A program made the translations under genes and the position numbers. 21,163 nucleotides of DNA from an uncultured Bacilli bacterium (GTDB taxonomy: Bacteria; Bacillota_I; Bacilli_A; RF39; UBA660), in assembly GCA_944359595.1 (NCBI GenBank), contig CALVSV010000106.1, forward strand, positions 1-21,163, given 5' to 3'. Shown here in pieces: positions 8,959 to 16,735 of this stretch (its first letter is position 1; each line of letters opens with the position of its first letter). The notes beneath the pieces are model-generated. The model was not told the DNA's origin, made no database searches, and was given only the letters and a program-made list of their open reading frames with translations.

Positions 8959-9267
8959 CTATGCTAATTTTGAATTAGATTTTTTTGTAACTCTTACTTT
9001 TTTACCATCTTTATCTAATTCTTTACCAATTCTTGTTCTTTTATTTTCTTTTGGATCATATATCATTACATTAGATGCATGGATTGGAGCTTCAACTTGA
9101 ATTTTTCCGCCTTCCATTCCACCTCTAGGTTTAATATGTTTAGTAACCATATTTGCACCCTCAACAACAACTTTGTTGTTTTTTCTATCTGTAGCGATTA
9201 TTTTTCCAACTTTACCTTTATCTTTACCTGCGATAACGATAACCTTATCATCTTTTTTTAAGTACAT
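8959..9267 (-). CDS. rplX: 50S ribosomal protein L24
   Basis: Assembly-initiator protein that binds the 5' domain of 23S rRNA. The 102 residues open with the KOW motif (KKDDKVIVIAGKDKGKVGKI, residues 4-23), followed by VVEGANMVTKHIKP and the EAPIHASNVMIYDP segment. The end is basic. AAAAGGAGG precedes the ATG. The gene sits between rplN and rplE as usual. Confidence 0.98.
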   Translation of the reverse strand: MYLKKDDKVIVIAGKDKGKVGKIIATDRKNNKVVVEGANMVTKHIKPRGGMEGGKIQVEAPIHASNVMIYDPKENKRTRIGKELDKDGKKVRVTKKSNSKLA

Positions 9268-9288
9268 GATTATTCCTCCTTTTTAAGG

Positions 9289-9657
9289 CTAAATTACTTC
9301 TTTTGCAAGAGATACTATTCTCATGAAGTCTTTATCCCTAAGTTCACGAGCTACTGGTCCTAATACACGAGTTCCTACTGGAGTTTTATCATCTTTAATA
9401 ATTACACATGCATTGTCATCAAATTTAATATAACTACCATTACTTCTTCTAGCACCAGATTTACTTCTTACAACTACTGCTTTAACAACTTTTCCCTTAC
9501 CAATTGTTCCACCTGGGATTGCTTTTTTAACAGTTCCTACAACGATATCACCAATTCCTCCAGTTTTAACTTTTGATCCTCCTAAAACACGGATAACCAT
9601 AAGTTCTTTTGCTCCGGAGTTATCAGCAACTTTTAATATACTTTGTTGTTGAATCAT
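9289..9657 (-). CDS. rplN: 50S ribosomal protein L14
   Basis: Interface protein of the large subunit and docking site for the silencing factor RsfS in many bacteria. The 122 residues begin [19 protein letters not shown] and contain [20 protein letters not shown] and the C-terminal [19 protein letters not shown]. The family length is 122, an exact match. GAAGGAGG precedes the ATG. Confidence 0.98.
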   Translation of the reverse strand: MIQQQSILKVADNSGAKELMVIRVLGGSKVKTGGIGDIVVGTVKKAIPGGTIGKGKVVKAVVVRSKSGARRSNGSYIKFDDNACVIIKDDKTPVGTRVLGPVARELRDKDFMRIVSLAKEVI

Positions 9658-9683
9658 CTCAAATCCTCCTTCCAGTTAATATA

Positions 9684-9941
9684 TTATAATATTACTGCTT
9701 TTTCAATAATTTCAACTAATTCATATCTTTTTGTTTTAGATAGTGGTCTAGTGAACGCTATTTTTACTTTATCTCCTACTTTTGCTTCATTTTTTTCATC
9801 GTGAGCAGCATATTTTTTAGAATATTTTACTCTTTTACCATATTTCGGATCTTTTTTATATGTTTCAACACGTACTGTAATAGTTTTATCACATTTGTCA
9901 CTAACTACTATACCAGTTAATTCACGTTTTTTGTTTTCCAT
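9684..9941 (-). CDS. rpsQ: 30S ribosomal protein S17
   Basis: Primary 16S rRNA-binding protein with an OB fold. The 85 residues contain [18 protein letters not shown], the [22 protein letters not shown] loop region and [19 protein letters not shown], which are typical. Its Shine-Dalgarno AAGGAGG lies within the last codons of rpmC (Lys-Glu-Ala-stop), 6 nt separating the genes, so translation is probably coupled. Confidence 0.98.
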   Translation of the reverse strand: MENKKRELTGIVVSDKCDKTITVRVETYKKDPKYGKRVKYSKKYAAHDEKNEAKVGDKVKIAFTRPLSKTKRYELVEIIEKAVIL

Positions 9942-9947
9942 AAATGG

Positions 9948-10151
9948 TTATGCCTCCTTACTTTCAAGTTCACGTTCTCTAAGTATTGTTTTTAAACGCG
10001 CAACTGTCTTTCTTAATTCTTTAATTCTTGAAGGTTTTTCTAATGTTCCATTTGCTTGTTGAAAACGCAAATTAAATAATTCTTCTGTACATTCTGAAAT
10101 TTTATTATTTATTTCTTCAGTGGTTAAATTTCTAATTTCATTAACCTTCAT
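9948..10151 (-). CDS. rpmC: 50S ribosomal protein L29
   Basis: Exit-tunnel-rim protein that, with L23, forms the docking area for trigger factor and SRP. Starting from ATG 10151 ([15 protein letters not shown]) it has 67 residues, the normal size; the open frame extends 63 nt upstream into rplP and I reject that longer version. Family features are the two long helices and [20 protein letters not shown]. The ATG follows the rplP stop by one base, with GGTGG upstream. Confidence 0.97.
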   Translation of the reverse strand: MKVNEIRNLTTEEINNKISECTEELFNLRFQQANGTLEKPSRIKELRKTVARLKTILRERELESKEA

Positions 10152-10152
10152 A

Positions 10153-10572
10153 TTACTCACCACCATTTTCCTTTTTAACAAATTTACATTTAATTGGTAA
10201 CTTATGACTTGCAAGTCTTAATGCTTCACGAGCAACTTCTTCACTAACATCTGCAATTTCAAACATAATTTTTCCTTCTTTTACAACTGCAACCCATTCT
10301 TCAACGTTACCTTTTCCTTTTCCCATACGAGTTTCAAGTGGTTGTTTTGTAAGAGCTAGATGTGGAAATATATTTATCCAAACTCTACCACCACGTTTCA
10401 TATAACGTGTCATAGCTATACGTGCAGCTTCGATTTGTTTACCAGTGATCCATGCACCTTCTCTAGCCATTAGCCCATATGTACCAAAATGTAATTCTGT
10501 GTTTCCTTTAGCTTTACCTTCGTAACTTAATCTATGAGGTTTTCTATATTTAGTTCTTTTTGGCATTAACAT
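10153..10572 (-). CDS. rplP: 50S ribosomal protein L16
   Basis: Large-subunit protein that shapes the A site and helps place the aminoacyl-tRNA elbow. I choose ATG 10572 ([14 protein letters not shown]), which has GGGAGG 8 nt upstream and matches the family's M-L-x-P-K-R opening; a longer open frame begins 42 nt earlier. This gives 139 residues. The conserved [20 protein letters not shown] block is present, including the Arg next to the loop that is hydroxylated in some bacteria. The first 23 nt overlap the end of rpsC. Confidence 0.97.
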   Translation of the reverse strand: MLMPKRTKYRKPHRLSYEGKAKGNTELHFGTYGLMAREGAWITGKQIEAARIAMTRYMKRGGRVWINIFPHLALTKQPLETRMGKGKGNVEEWVAVVKEGKIMFEIADVSEEVAREALRLASHKLPIKCKFVKKENGGE

Positions 10573-11227
10573 TTCTATTACCTCCCTTACCATTTTTTGT
10601 AGGAAGTATTTCACCTTTATATATCCATACTTTTACGCCAATTTTACCATAAGTAGTATCTGCTTCACTAACTGCATAATCAATATCAGCTCTAAGTGTA
10701 TGTAGAGGTGTATTACCTTCTGAGTAACCTTCGCTACGAGCCATATCAGCTCCACCTAAACGACCAGATACTAAAGTTTTAATTCCTTTTGCACCTGCCT
10801 TCATAGCGTTTCTGATTGCTCTTTTTTGTGCGTTTCTAAATGAAACTCTATTTTCTATTTGATGCGCAATATTATCAGCAACTAATTTTGCAACAACATC
10901 AGGATTTTTAATTTCCATAATAGAAACTGTAATGTTTTCATTAACTAACTTTGATAATTCTTTTTTTAATTTTTCAACATCTTCTCCACCACGTCCAATT
11001 ATTATACCAGGCTTTGAAGTATGAATAGTCACGTCACATGTTTTTTCATTTCTTTCAATAATAATTGTAGCAACACCAGCATCCTTTAATTTTTTATCTA
11101 AATATTTACGAATTTTAATATCATTATTTAAATATTTAGCATAATCTTTTTTAGATGCATACCATTTAGACTCCCAATCTTTATTGATACCAATTCTAAA
11201 TCCATTTGGATTGACTTTTTGTCCCAT
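10550..11227 (-). CDS. rpsC: 30S ribosomal protein S3
   Basis: Head protein at the mRNA entry channel with helicase-related contacts. The 225 residues begin [20 protein letters not shown] and contain the type II KH domain with the GxxG-like [16 protein letters not shown] (about 73-88), then the C-terminal domain with [22 protein letters not shown] and [15 protein letters not shown] precedes the ATG. The 3' end is read in two frames because rplP starts inside it. Confidence 0.98.
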   Translation of the reverse strand: MGQKVNPNGFRIGINKDWESKWYASKKDYAKYLNNDIKIRKYLDKKLKDAGVATIIIERNEKTCDVTIHTSKPGIIIGRGGEDVEKLKKELSKLVNENITVSIMEIKNPDVVAKLVADNIAHQIENRVSFRNAQKRAIRNAMKAGAKGIKTLVSGRLGGADMARSEGYSEGNTPLHTLRADIDYAVSEADTTYGKIGVKVWIYKGEILPTKNGKGGNRNVNAKKN

Positions 11228-11239
11228 TAGTATACCTCC

Positions 11240-11578
11240 TTATTTTGTTTTATTTCCTACGACTACAGTTATATGACTAGTTCTTTTATCGTGACGATCA
11301 ATATGACTACGTGATCCAAATCTTATTCTTTTTAATACTGGACCTTCGTTTACATAAGCTTCAAGAACATATAAATTTGATGTATCAAGTCCTAGATTAT
11401 TTTCTGCATTCGCAACTGCTGAAATTAATACTTTTTTAATAATTTTAGCAGACTTTTTATTTGTATTATTTAATATTTTTTCTGCTTCTTCAACACTTTT
11501 ACCGCGAATTAAATCAATTACTAGACGTGTTTTTCTAGGAGCAGATAATATTGTTTGTGCACTTGCTTTTGCGTTCAT
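11240..11578 (-). CDS. rplV: 50S ribosomal protein L22
   Basis: Lines the peptide exit tunnel with a long beta-hairpin. The 112 residues show NAKASAQTILSAPRKTRLVIDLIRGKS, AVANAENNLGLD and the hairpin plus C-terminal block GPVLKRIRFGSRSHIDRHDKRTSHITVVV. The hairpin tip is where macrolide-resistance changes occur in other species; I see no obvious insertion or deletion. GGGAGG lies upstream of the ATG. Confidence 0.98.
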   Translation of the reverse strand: MNAKASAQTILSAPRKTRLVIDLIRGKSVEEAEKILNNTNKKSAKIIKKVLISAVANAENNLGLDTSNLYVLEAYVNEGPVLKRIRFGSRSHIDRHDKRTSHITVVVGNKTK

Positions 11579-11596
11579 GTTCTAAATCCTCCCTAA

Positions 11597-11869
11597 CTAT
11601 TTTTTACCTTTGTCATCGCCATGTCCACCAAATTTACGAGTTGGAGAGAATTCACCTAATTTATGACCAACCATATCTTCAGTAACATATACCGGAATGA
11701 ATTCTTTACCATTGTGTACCGCAAATGTGTGACCAATAAATTCAGGATAAATTGTTGAACGGCGTGACCATGTTTTTATTACTTGTTTTTTTCCAGATTC
11801 ATTCATTTCACGGACTCTTTTTAGTAATCTTTCAAATACATAAGGTCCTTTTTTTAAACTTCTTGCCAT
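11597..11869 (-). CDS. rpsS: 30S ribosomal protein S19
   Basis: Head protein that pairs with S13 and contacts bridge B1. The 90 residues begin [19 protein letters not shown] and contain [30 protein letters not shown] and [15 protein letters not shown], which identify S19 without doubt. AGGAAGGATG lies upstream, a slightly weaker ribosome binding site than its neighbours. It follows rplB by 16 nt. Confidence 0.98.
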   Translation of the reverse strand: MARSLKKGPYVFERLLKRVREMNESGKKQVIKTWSRRSTIYPEFIGHTFAVHNGKEFIPVYVTEDMVGHKLGEFSPTRKFGGHGDDKGKK

Positions 11870-11885
11870 ACTTTACTCATCCTTC

Positions 11886-12719
11886 CTATTTTTTCTTACG
11901 GCGATTAACTATTAATTTGTTAGAAGCCTTATTTTTCTTACGAGTTTTATATCCAAGTGCTGGTTTACCCCATGGAGTAAGAGGTCCTTTTCTACCGATT
12001 GGCGCTCTACCTTCACCACCGCCATGTGGGTGATCATTTGGATTCATAACTGAACCACGAACTGTTGGTCTTTTTCCCATATGACGAGAACGTCCAGCTT
12101 TTCCTATGTGTACTAATTCGTGATCAGTATTTCCAACTTCACCAATAGTTGCATAACAAGTACCTAATATAAGTCTTGTTTCTCCACTTTCAAGTCTTAC
12201 CATTACATATTTATCTTCACGTCCAAGAATTTGTGCGCTATTACCAGCACTACGTGCTATTTGACCACCTTTACCAGGTTTTAATTCTATATTGTGGATT
12301 ACTGTACCAACAGGTATATTAGCAAGAGGTAATGCATTACCAACTTTTATATCAGCATTTTCTCCACTCATTATTTGTGCTCCAACTTCTAATCCTTTAG
12401 GAGCAATTATATATCTTTTTTCTCCATCTACATAATTAATTAAAGCAATGTTAGCTGTTCTATTAGGGTCGTATTCAATTGAGGCAACTACTCCAACAAC
12501 GTTTAATTTGTTTCTTTTAAAATCAATTAAACGATATTTTCTTTTTGCTCCACCACCTTGATGGCGAATAGTAATTTTACCTTGATTATTACGACCTGAT
12601 TTTTTATTTAATGGTACTACCAAACTTTTTTCAGGAGTAGATTTAGTGATTTCATCATTTATAAGTCTACTCATATTACGTGTACCATTTGTTATCGGTT
12701 TTAATTTTTTTACTGGCAT
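11886..12719 (-). CDS. rplB: 50S ribosomal protein L2
   Basis: Conserved large-subunit protein close to the peptidyl-transferase centre, needed for subunit association. The 277 residues contain [16 protein letters not shown] near the N-terminus, [12 protein letters not shown] centrally, and the C-terminal [20 protein letters not shown]. His230 in that block corresponds to the essential His229 of the E. coli protein. AAGGAGG precedes the ATG. Length and order (rplW-rplB-rpsS) are standard. Confidence 0.98.
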   Translation of the reverse strand: MPVKKLKPITNGTRNMSRLINDEITKSTPEKSLVVPLNKKSGRNNQGKITIRHQGGGAKRKYRLIDFKRNKLNVVGVVASIEYDPNRTANIALINYVDGEKRYIIAPKGLEVGAQIMSGENADIKVGNALPLANIPVGTVIHNIELKPGKGGQIARSAGNSAQILGREDKYVMVRLESGETRLILGTCYATIGEVGNTDHELVHIGKAGRSRHMGKRPTVRGSVMNPNDHPHGGGEGRAPIGRKGPLTPWGKPALGYKTRKKNKASNKLIVNRRKKK

Positions 12720-12740
12720 AATTATCCTCCTTGTCTACAA

Positions 12741-13022
12741 TTAGTCAAGATTAATTTCATAACCTTCGGCTAATTTAACAATTGCTTTTTTATATTTTGA
12801 AGTCATACCTGTATATTTACCAACTCTTTTTTTCTTTGGCTTAACATTAATTGTACGAACTTCACTAACTTTTACATTAAATATTTTTTCAATAGCTTGT
12901 TTAATTTCTATTTTATTAGCTTTAGTACTAACTTTAAAAACATAGCTACCATTTTCTTTTAAATATGTAGTTTTTTCTGTAACTATCGGAGCGATAATGA
13001 TATTTCTATAATGATTCATCAT
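12741..13022 (-). CDS. rplW: 50S ribosomal protein L23
   Basis: Protein at the tunnel exit that recruits trigger factor and SRP. The 93 residues contain IIIAPIVTEKTTYL, YVFKVSTKANKIEIKQAIEKIFNVKVSEVRT and the KPKKKRVGKYTGMTSKYKKAIV loop. The first ATG (13022) overlaps the rplD stop as TAATG and has GGAGGTG 8 nt upstream; a second ATG one codon on is an alternative. The overlap suggests coupled translation. Confidence 0.97.
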   Translation of the reverse strand: MMNHYRNIIIAPIVTEKTTYLKENGSYVFKVSTKANKIEIKQAIEKIFNVKVSEVRTINVKPKKKRVGKYTGMTSKYKKAIVKLAEGYEINLD

Positions 13023-13648
13023 TATTTAAGCACCTCCTCAATTAGTTTAATAGCTTCTTTTTCTACTACCATAATATCTGAATTAACAACATCTAAAGTA
13101 TTTAATTCATCAGGTAATAAAATAAGTACATTAGTTAAATTTCTAGATGCTAAAATTAATTTTTCATCTAATTCACTAACTACTATTAATATTTTTTTAT
13201 CAGCAATTTTTAATTCTTCAAGTATTTTAACAAAATCTTTTGTTTTTCCACTTTCACAAGAAATATTATCGATTACCATAAGTTCTTTATCTTTATTTTT
13301 ATAAGTTAATGCAGAAAGTAACGCTAATCTTCTTTCTTTCTTGTTCATTTTCTTTTTGTAGCTTCTTGGTGTTGGTCCAAAAACAGTAGCTCCGCCTCTG
13401 AATTGAGTTGCACGTATACTACCTTGTCTTGCACGACCAGTACCTTTTTGACGCCATGGTTTTCTTCCACCACCACTAATTTCGCTACGACCTTTAGTTT
13501 TTGCAGTTCCTTGTCTTAATGATGCTAAAGATAATACAAGATGATTGTGTAATACAGCATCATTTACTTCTATATTCCATACGTTATCACTTAAATTTAT
13601 ACTTTCTAATTTTTCACCTTTTTGATTTAAAAGAGATACTTTACTCAT
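13022..13648 (-). CDS. rplD: 50S ribosomal protein L4
   Basis: Tunnel-lining protein; in gamma-proteobacteria it represses its own operon through the S10 leader, but that is not established for all Firmicutes. The 208 residues show the globular domain plus the extended loop (about 60-95) with KGRSEISGGGRKPWRQKGTG and GSIRATQFRGGATVFGP, followed by the KKMNKKERRLALLSAL helix. AAAGGAGG precedes the ATG. Length is typical. Confidence 0.97.
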   Translation of the reverse strand: MSKVSLLNQKGEKLESINLSDNVWNIEVNDAVLHNHLVLSLASLRQGTAKTKGRSEISGGGRKPWRQKGTGRARQGSIRATQFRGGATVFGPTPRSYKKKMNKKERRLALLSALTYKNKDKELMVIDNISCESGKTKDFVKILEELKIADKKILIVVSELDEKLILASRNLTNVLILLPDELNTLDVVNSDIMVVEKEAIKLIEEVLK

Positions 13649-13694
13649 TTAAATTCCTCCTTTTATCACAACTTCAAATTTTGTAAATAAATAA

Positions 13695-14402
13695 CTAAGC
13701 ATTTTGTGATGTTTCATCTTCATTATTAGAAGTATTTTCATAAGTGATTAGCTCTTGAGCTTGATTAACTTTACCAGGATTTTTAACTGCTGTTTTAACA
13801 ATAACTAAAGATTTTTTTGCACCAGGAATGTTTCCTTTTATTAATAAGCATCCATTTTCTAAATCAACACTTATTACTTCTAAGTTTTGAATTGTAACTG
13901 TATCTACACCCATATGTCCAGGTAATTTTTTACCTTTAAATACACGCATAGGTCTCATTGTACCCATTGAACCTGGTCTTCTATGATAGTGAGAACCATG
14001 TCCCATAGGACCACGACTTTGATTATGGCGTTTAATAACACCTTGGAACCCTTTACCTTTTGAAGTTCCAGTAACATCTACTACTTCACCAGGACTAAAA
14101 ATATCAGCATGTAATTCTTGTCCTAATTCATAATTTGCGATGTCTACACCTCTAAGTTCTTTTAAGAAGCGCTTAGGTGTAGCATTTGCTTTTTTTAAAT
14201 GTCCAATTTCAGCTTTATTTGATAGTTTTTCACGTTTGTCTTCAAACGCTAATTGAATTGATTCATATCCATCATTTTCTACAGTTTTGATTTGTGATAC
14301 AACATTTGTACCAACATACACTACTGTAACAGGAATCAATTTACCATCTTTACTGAATACTTGAGTCATTCCAATCTTACGACCTAAGATTCCTTTTTTC
14401 AT
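13695..14402 (-). CDS. rplC: 50S ribosomal protein L3
   Basis: Early-assembly protein reaching toward the peptidyl-transferase centre. The 235 residues include [16 protein letters not shown], the loop [20 protein letters not shown] and [22 protein letters not shown]. The final 20 or so residues form a polar, acidic tail ([15 protein letters not shown]) beyond the usual end near AVKNPGK, making the protein about 20-25 residues longer than typical. TAGGAGG precedes the ATG. It follows rpsJ by 10 nt. Confidence 0.97.
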   Translation of the reverse strand: MKKGILGRKIGMTQVFSKDGKLIPVTVVYVGTNVVSQIKTVENDGYESIQLAFEDKREKLSNKAEIGHLKKANATPKRFLKELRGVDIANYELGQELHADIFSPGEVVDVTGTSKGKGFQGVIKRHNQSRGPMGHGSHYHRRPGSMGTMRPMRVFKGKKLPGHMGVDTVTIQNLEVISVDLENGCLLIKGNIPGAKKSLVIVKTAVKNPGKVNQAQELITYENTSNNEDETSQNA

Positions 14403-14412
14403 ATTAATCCTC

Positions 14413-14724
14413 CTATTTATTTATTATTTTTATTTCAACACCACTAGGTAAATCTAAATGCGCTAACGCATCTATTGTTTCTTTACTTGGGTTATTGATG
14501 TCAATTAATCTTTTGTGTGTACGCATTTCAAATTGTTCACGACTATCTTTGTATTTGTGTACAGCACGTAATACAGTGTATTTTTGAATTTTAGTTGGTA
14601 GTGGAATCGGACCACTTACTTCGCCACCAGTTCTTTTGACAGTTTCAACTATTTTAATAGCTGCTTTATCTAAAATTCTGTGATCATAAGCTTTCAACTT
14701 AATTCTTATCTTAGAACTTGACAT
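14413..14724 (-). CDS. rpsJ: 30S ribosomal protein S10
   Basis: First gene of the long operon. S10 sits in the 30S head and also acts with NusB in antitermination in other bacteria. The 103 residues contain [18 protein letters not shown], the loop [17 protein letters not shown] and [16 protein letters not shown], all diagnostic. GGGAGG lies 7 nt before the ATG. A structured GC-rich leader and a promoter with A-tracts lie upstream, so this is where the operon is most likely controlled. Confidence 0.98.
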   Translation of the reverse strand: MSSSKIRIKLKAYDHRILDKAAIKIVETVKRTGGEVSGPIPLPTKIQKYTVLRAVHKYKDSREQFEMRTHKRLIDINNPSKETIDALAHLDLPSGVEIKIINK

Positions 14725-14731
14725 ATTTTAT

Positions 14732-14849
14732 CCTCCCTTCGCCTATATCATGTATAGACTAGCTCCGAGCAAAAACCTAACACGCCGGATTATTTAATAT
14801 CAACTTAACCGGGCGTATCAGCAACCTTGCACATCGTCGCCATCAAACG
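14732..14849 (-). ncRNA. Structured GC-rich leader of the S10 operon
   Basis: About 125 nt separate the predicted transcription start from the rpsJ ATG. The stretch is about 43-53% GC where I counted, against well under 30% around it. On the minus strand it contains GCAAGGTTGC, a stem ACGCCCGG / CCGGCGT with one bulged base (14782-14788 with 14809-14816), a GCTCGGAGC element, and a 7-bp stem GTCTATA / TATAGGC with a 5-nt loop (14741-14759) directly before the Shine-Dalgarno. No U-tract follows the last stem, so control at translation or through processing seems likelier than attenuation. I believe related leaders precede rpsJ in other Bacilli but could not check this; the ligand is unknown. 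Confidence 0.6.
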
Positions 14850-14855
14850 TTTATT

Positions 14856-14912
14856 AGTATATCACGAAAATCACCTAAAAATCAAGAAAAAATTTGAAAA
14901 AAATCAAAAAAA
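14856..14912 (-). promoter_or_regulatory. S10 operon promoter with upstream A-tract (UP-like) element
   Basis: On the minus strand TTGATT (14885-14880) is followed after 18 nt by an extended -10, TGATATACT (hexamer TATACT at 14861-14856), which predicts a start near 14849. Directly upstream of the -35 lie three A/T tracts of 6-7 bases (14887-14892, 14897-14903, 14906-14912), spaced about one helical turn. This is the position where the RNA polymerase alpha C-terminal domain binds UP elements and it should also bend the DNA. Confidence 0.65.
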
Positions 14913-14922
14913 TTTTACATAT

Positions 14923-14953
14923 AGTATACTAAATAGCGCAATAGCATGTTCAA
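14923..14953 (-). promoter_or_regulatory. Possible second, upstream S10 promoter
   Basis: TTGAAC (14953-14948) and TATACT (14928-14923) lie 19 nt apart on the minus strand. The -10 is good but the spacer is long and the region is AT-rich. Treat as a weak alternative start for the S10 transcript. Confidence 0.25.
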
Positions 14954-15024
14954 AAGTAAAAATATTATATATTTTACTAATATATTTATATAATAATTAT
15001 ATTTATACATAATAAATACATATT

Positions 15025-15057
15025 TCGACATATTTTACTTCACTATTAGTTTATAAT
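15025..15057 (+). promoter_or_regulatory. Candidate plus-strand promoter for the small transcript unit
   Basis: A perfect TATAAT at 15052-15057 points to the right. The best -35 match, TCGACA at 15025-15030, is 21 nt away, which is too far for a standard spacer, so only the -10 is convincing. It predicts a start near 15064, about 30 nt before the 25-residue reading frame. Confidence 0.3.
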
Positions 15058-15095
15058 GTTAGATAATGAAAAAGTCACTAGAAGGATGTGAGTTA

Positions 15096-15173
15096 ATGAA
15101 AATGAGATTATATTTTGACTATTTAAAAAACGAATCAATCAATGTATATATACATACTTCATCGATTAGTTAA
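15096..15173 (+). CDS. Possible 25-residue small protein, the only plus-strand gene candidate
   Basis: ATG at 15096 is preceded by AAGGA with 9 nt spacing, and the frame encodes 25 residues (MKMRLYFDYLKNES, then INVYIHTSSIS) before TAA. A TATAAT lies 39 nt upstream and a hairpin terminator 20 nt downstream, so promoter-like -10, ribosome binding site, frame and terminator occur in the right order within about 170 bp. I do not recognise the peptide; no membrane segment is evident. The 3' half lies over a palindrome (15142-15155) and a longer imperfect inverted repeat, so the transcript might instead be a small RNA, or the whole thing may be chance in AT-rich sequence. Confidence 0.3.
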   Translation: MKMRLYFDYLKNESINVYIHTSSIS

Positions 15174-15191
15174 TATTTAAATTTTCAAAAC

Positions 15192-15219
15192 AAAAAAAGT
15201 CTAATTACTAGACTTTTTT
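15192..15219 (-). terminator. Bidirectional terminator after gpmI
   Basis: AAAAAAGTCTA / TAGACTTTTTT, a perfect 11-bp inverted repeat with a 5-nt loop (15193-15203 and 15209-15219), starts just beyond the gpmI stop. A T-run follows on both strands, so it should end gpmI transcription on the minus strand and any small plus-strand transcript arriving from 15064. Confidence 0.85.
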
Positions 15220-15220
15220 A

Positions 15221-16732
15221 TTATATGTTTTCTTCAATTAAAATATCACCAGTCATTTCACTAGGTATATTTAAATTGTTTATTTTAAAAATAGTAGGAA
15301 TTATATCTGCCAATTTTCCGTTTTTAAGTTTATATTTAGTAGAACATACTATAAATGGTACTTTATTTGTTGTATGTGCAGTATAAGGATTACCATCTTC
15401 ATCAATCATATATTCTGAATTTCCATGATCTGCAGTAATTACTAAAAGTCCATGTTTTTCCTGAATTTTATTATATATTTTTCCAATACACTCATCAACT
15501 GTTTCCACCGCACTAATTGCAGCAGATAAAATACCAGTATGCCCCACCATATCACAATTGGCAAAATTTAATATAACATAATCATATTCATTATTATCTA
15601 ATTCATTTAATAATGTATTAGTTATTTTTTTCGCACTCATTTCTGGAGCTAAATCATAAGTTTTTACTTTAGGTGATTCAATTAAAATCTTTTTTTCTCC
15701 AGGATAATCAATATTTTTGTTGCCATCAAAAAAATATGTAACATGATTATATTTCTCTGTTTCCGCTATTCTAAGTTGTTTTAACCCAGCTTTAGAAATC
15801 CACTCACCAAAAGTGTTATTTAGCTGTTCTAATGTAAATGCAACATCACATACTACCGTATCTCTAACATTCATCATTGTAGTTAATTTTATATTTTGAA
15901 ATTCAACACGTTTAAACTCTTCAAATTTATTATTTGTTATAGCAGTTAATATTTGATTAATTCTATCACTTCTAAAATTATACATAATTATTCCATCATT
16001 ATCTTTTATTATACCATTTTTATCAAATAGTGCTGGCACAATAAATTCATCATATACTTCATTATTAAATGAATCATCAACATACTCTAATATATTTTTT
16101 TCAGTATAATTTTTACCACTAATTATTGTATCATAATATTTTTGTATTCTCTCCCATCTATTATCTCTATCCATCGCATAATATCTTCCAGAAATAGACG
16201 CAATTACTCCTACATTCAACTCTTCTATTTTAGAGTTTAATAGTGAAATATATTTTTTTGCTTCACTTGGCAAAGTATCTCTACCATCTGTAATAATATG
16301 AATATATACACTACTAACTTCCTTTATTTTACAAAGCTTTAACAACGCAAATAAATGATTGATATGCGAATGAACTCCCCCATCACTTAATAGTCCAATT
16401 AAATGTATGGAACTCCCATTTTTCTTAACATGATCAATAACATTTAAAAACTTTGCATTACTATAAAAAGTTTTATCTTCTATTTTTTTATTTATTAGCG
16501 CAAGTGGTTGATAAACTATACGTCCAGCCCCTATATTTAAATGACCAACTTCACTATTACCCATTTGCCCATCGGGTAAACCTACGTATGTTCCGCTTGC
16601 ATCTAATAGTGAATGTGGAAAATTTCTAATAATAGAATCTATATTGGGTGTATTAGCTAACGCTATTGCATTCCCTTCTTTTTCTTTTCTGTATCCAAAT
16701 CCATCCAATATAGCTAAAACAATTGGTTTCAT
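15221..16732 (-). CDS. gpmI: 2,3-bisphosphoglycerate-independent phosphoglycerate mutase
   Basis: Converts 3-phosphoglycerate to 2-phosphoglycerate in glycolysis, using two Mn ions and a phosphoserine intermediate. The 503 residues (typical about 510) open with IVLAILDGFGY, carrying the metal ligand Asp10, and have the catalytic Ser60 in QMGNSEVGHLNIGAGR. DGGVHSH, HIITDGRDT and the C-terminal ADHGNSE and HTTNKVPF segments supply the remaining phosphatase- and transferase-domain residues. Its Shine-Dalgarno GGAGGAAG is built from the last codons of the upstream ATPase gene (Gly-Gly-Arg-stop), with the stop 3 nt before the ATG, so the two are coupled. It does not sit with other glycolytic genes here. 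Confidence 0.97.
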   Translation of the reverse strand: MKPIVLAILDGFGYRKEKEGNAIALANTPNIDSIIRNFPHSLLDASGTYVGLPDGQMGNSEVGHLNIGAGRIVYQPLALINKKIEDKTFYSNAKFLNVIDHVKKNGSSIHLIGLLSDGGVHSHINHLFALLKLCKIKEVSSVYIHIITDGRDTLPSEAKKYISLLNSKIEELNVGVIASISGRYYAMDRDNRWERIQKYYDTIISGKNYTEKNILEYVDDSFNNEVYDEFIVPALFDKNGIIKDNDGIIMYNFRSDRINQILTAITNNKFEEFKRVEFQNIKLTTMMNVRDTVVCDVAFTLEQLNNTFGEWISKAGLKQLRIAETEKYNHVTYFFDGNKNIDYPGEKKILIESPKVKTYDLAPEMSAKKITNTLLNELDNNEYDYVILNFANCDMVGHTGILSAAISAVETVDECIGKIYNKIQEKHGLLVITADHGNSEYMIDEDGNPYTAHTTNKVPFIVCSTKYKLKNGKLADIIPTIFKINNLNIPSEMTGDILIEENI

Positions 16733-16735
16733 ATA

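Noticed and set aside
14827..15012. 61-codon plus-strand frame
   Set aside because: It covers the S10 promoter and leader, has no ribosome binding site, and its composition is that of AT-rich non-coding sequence.
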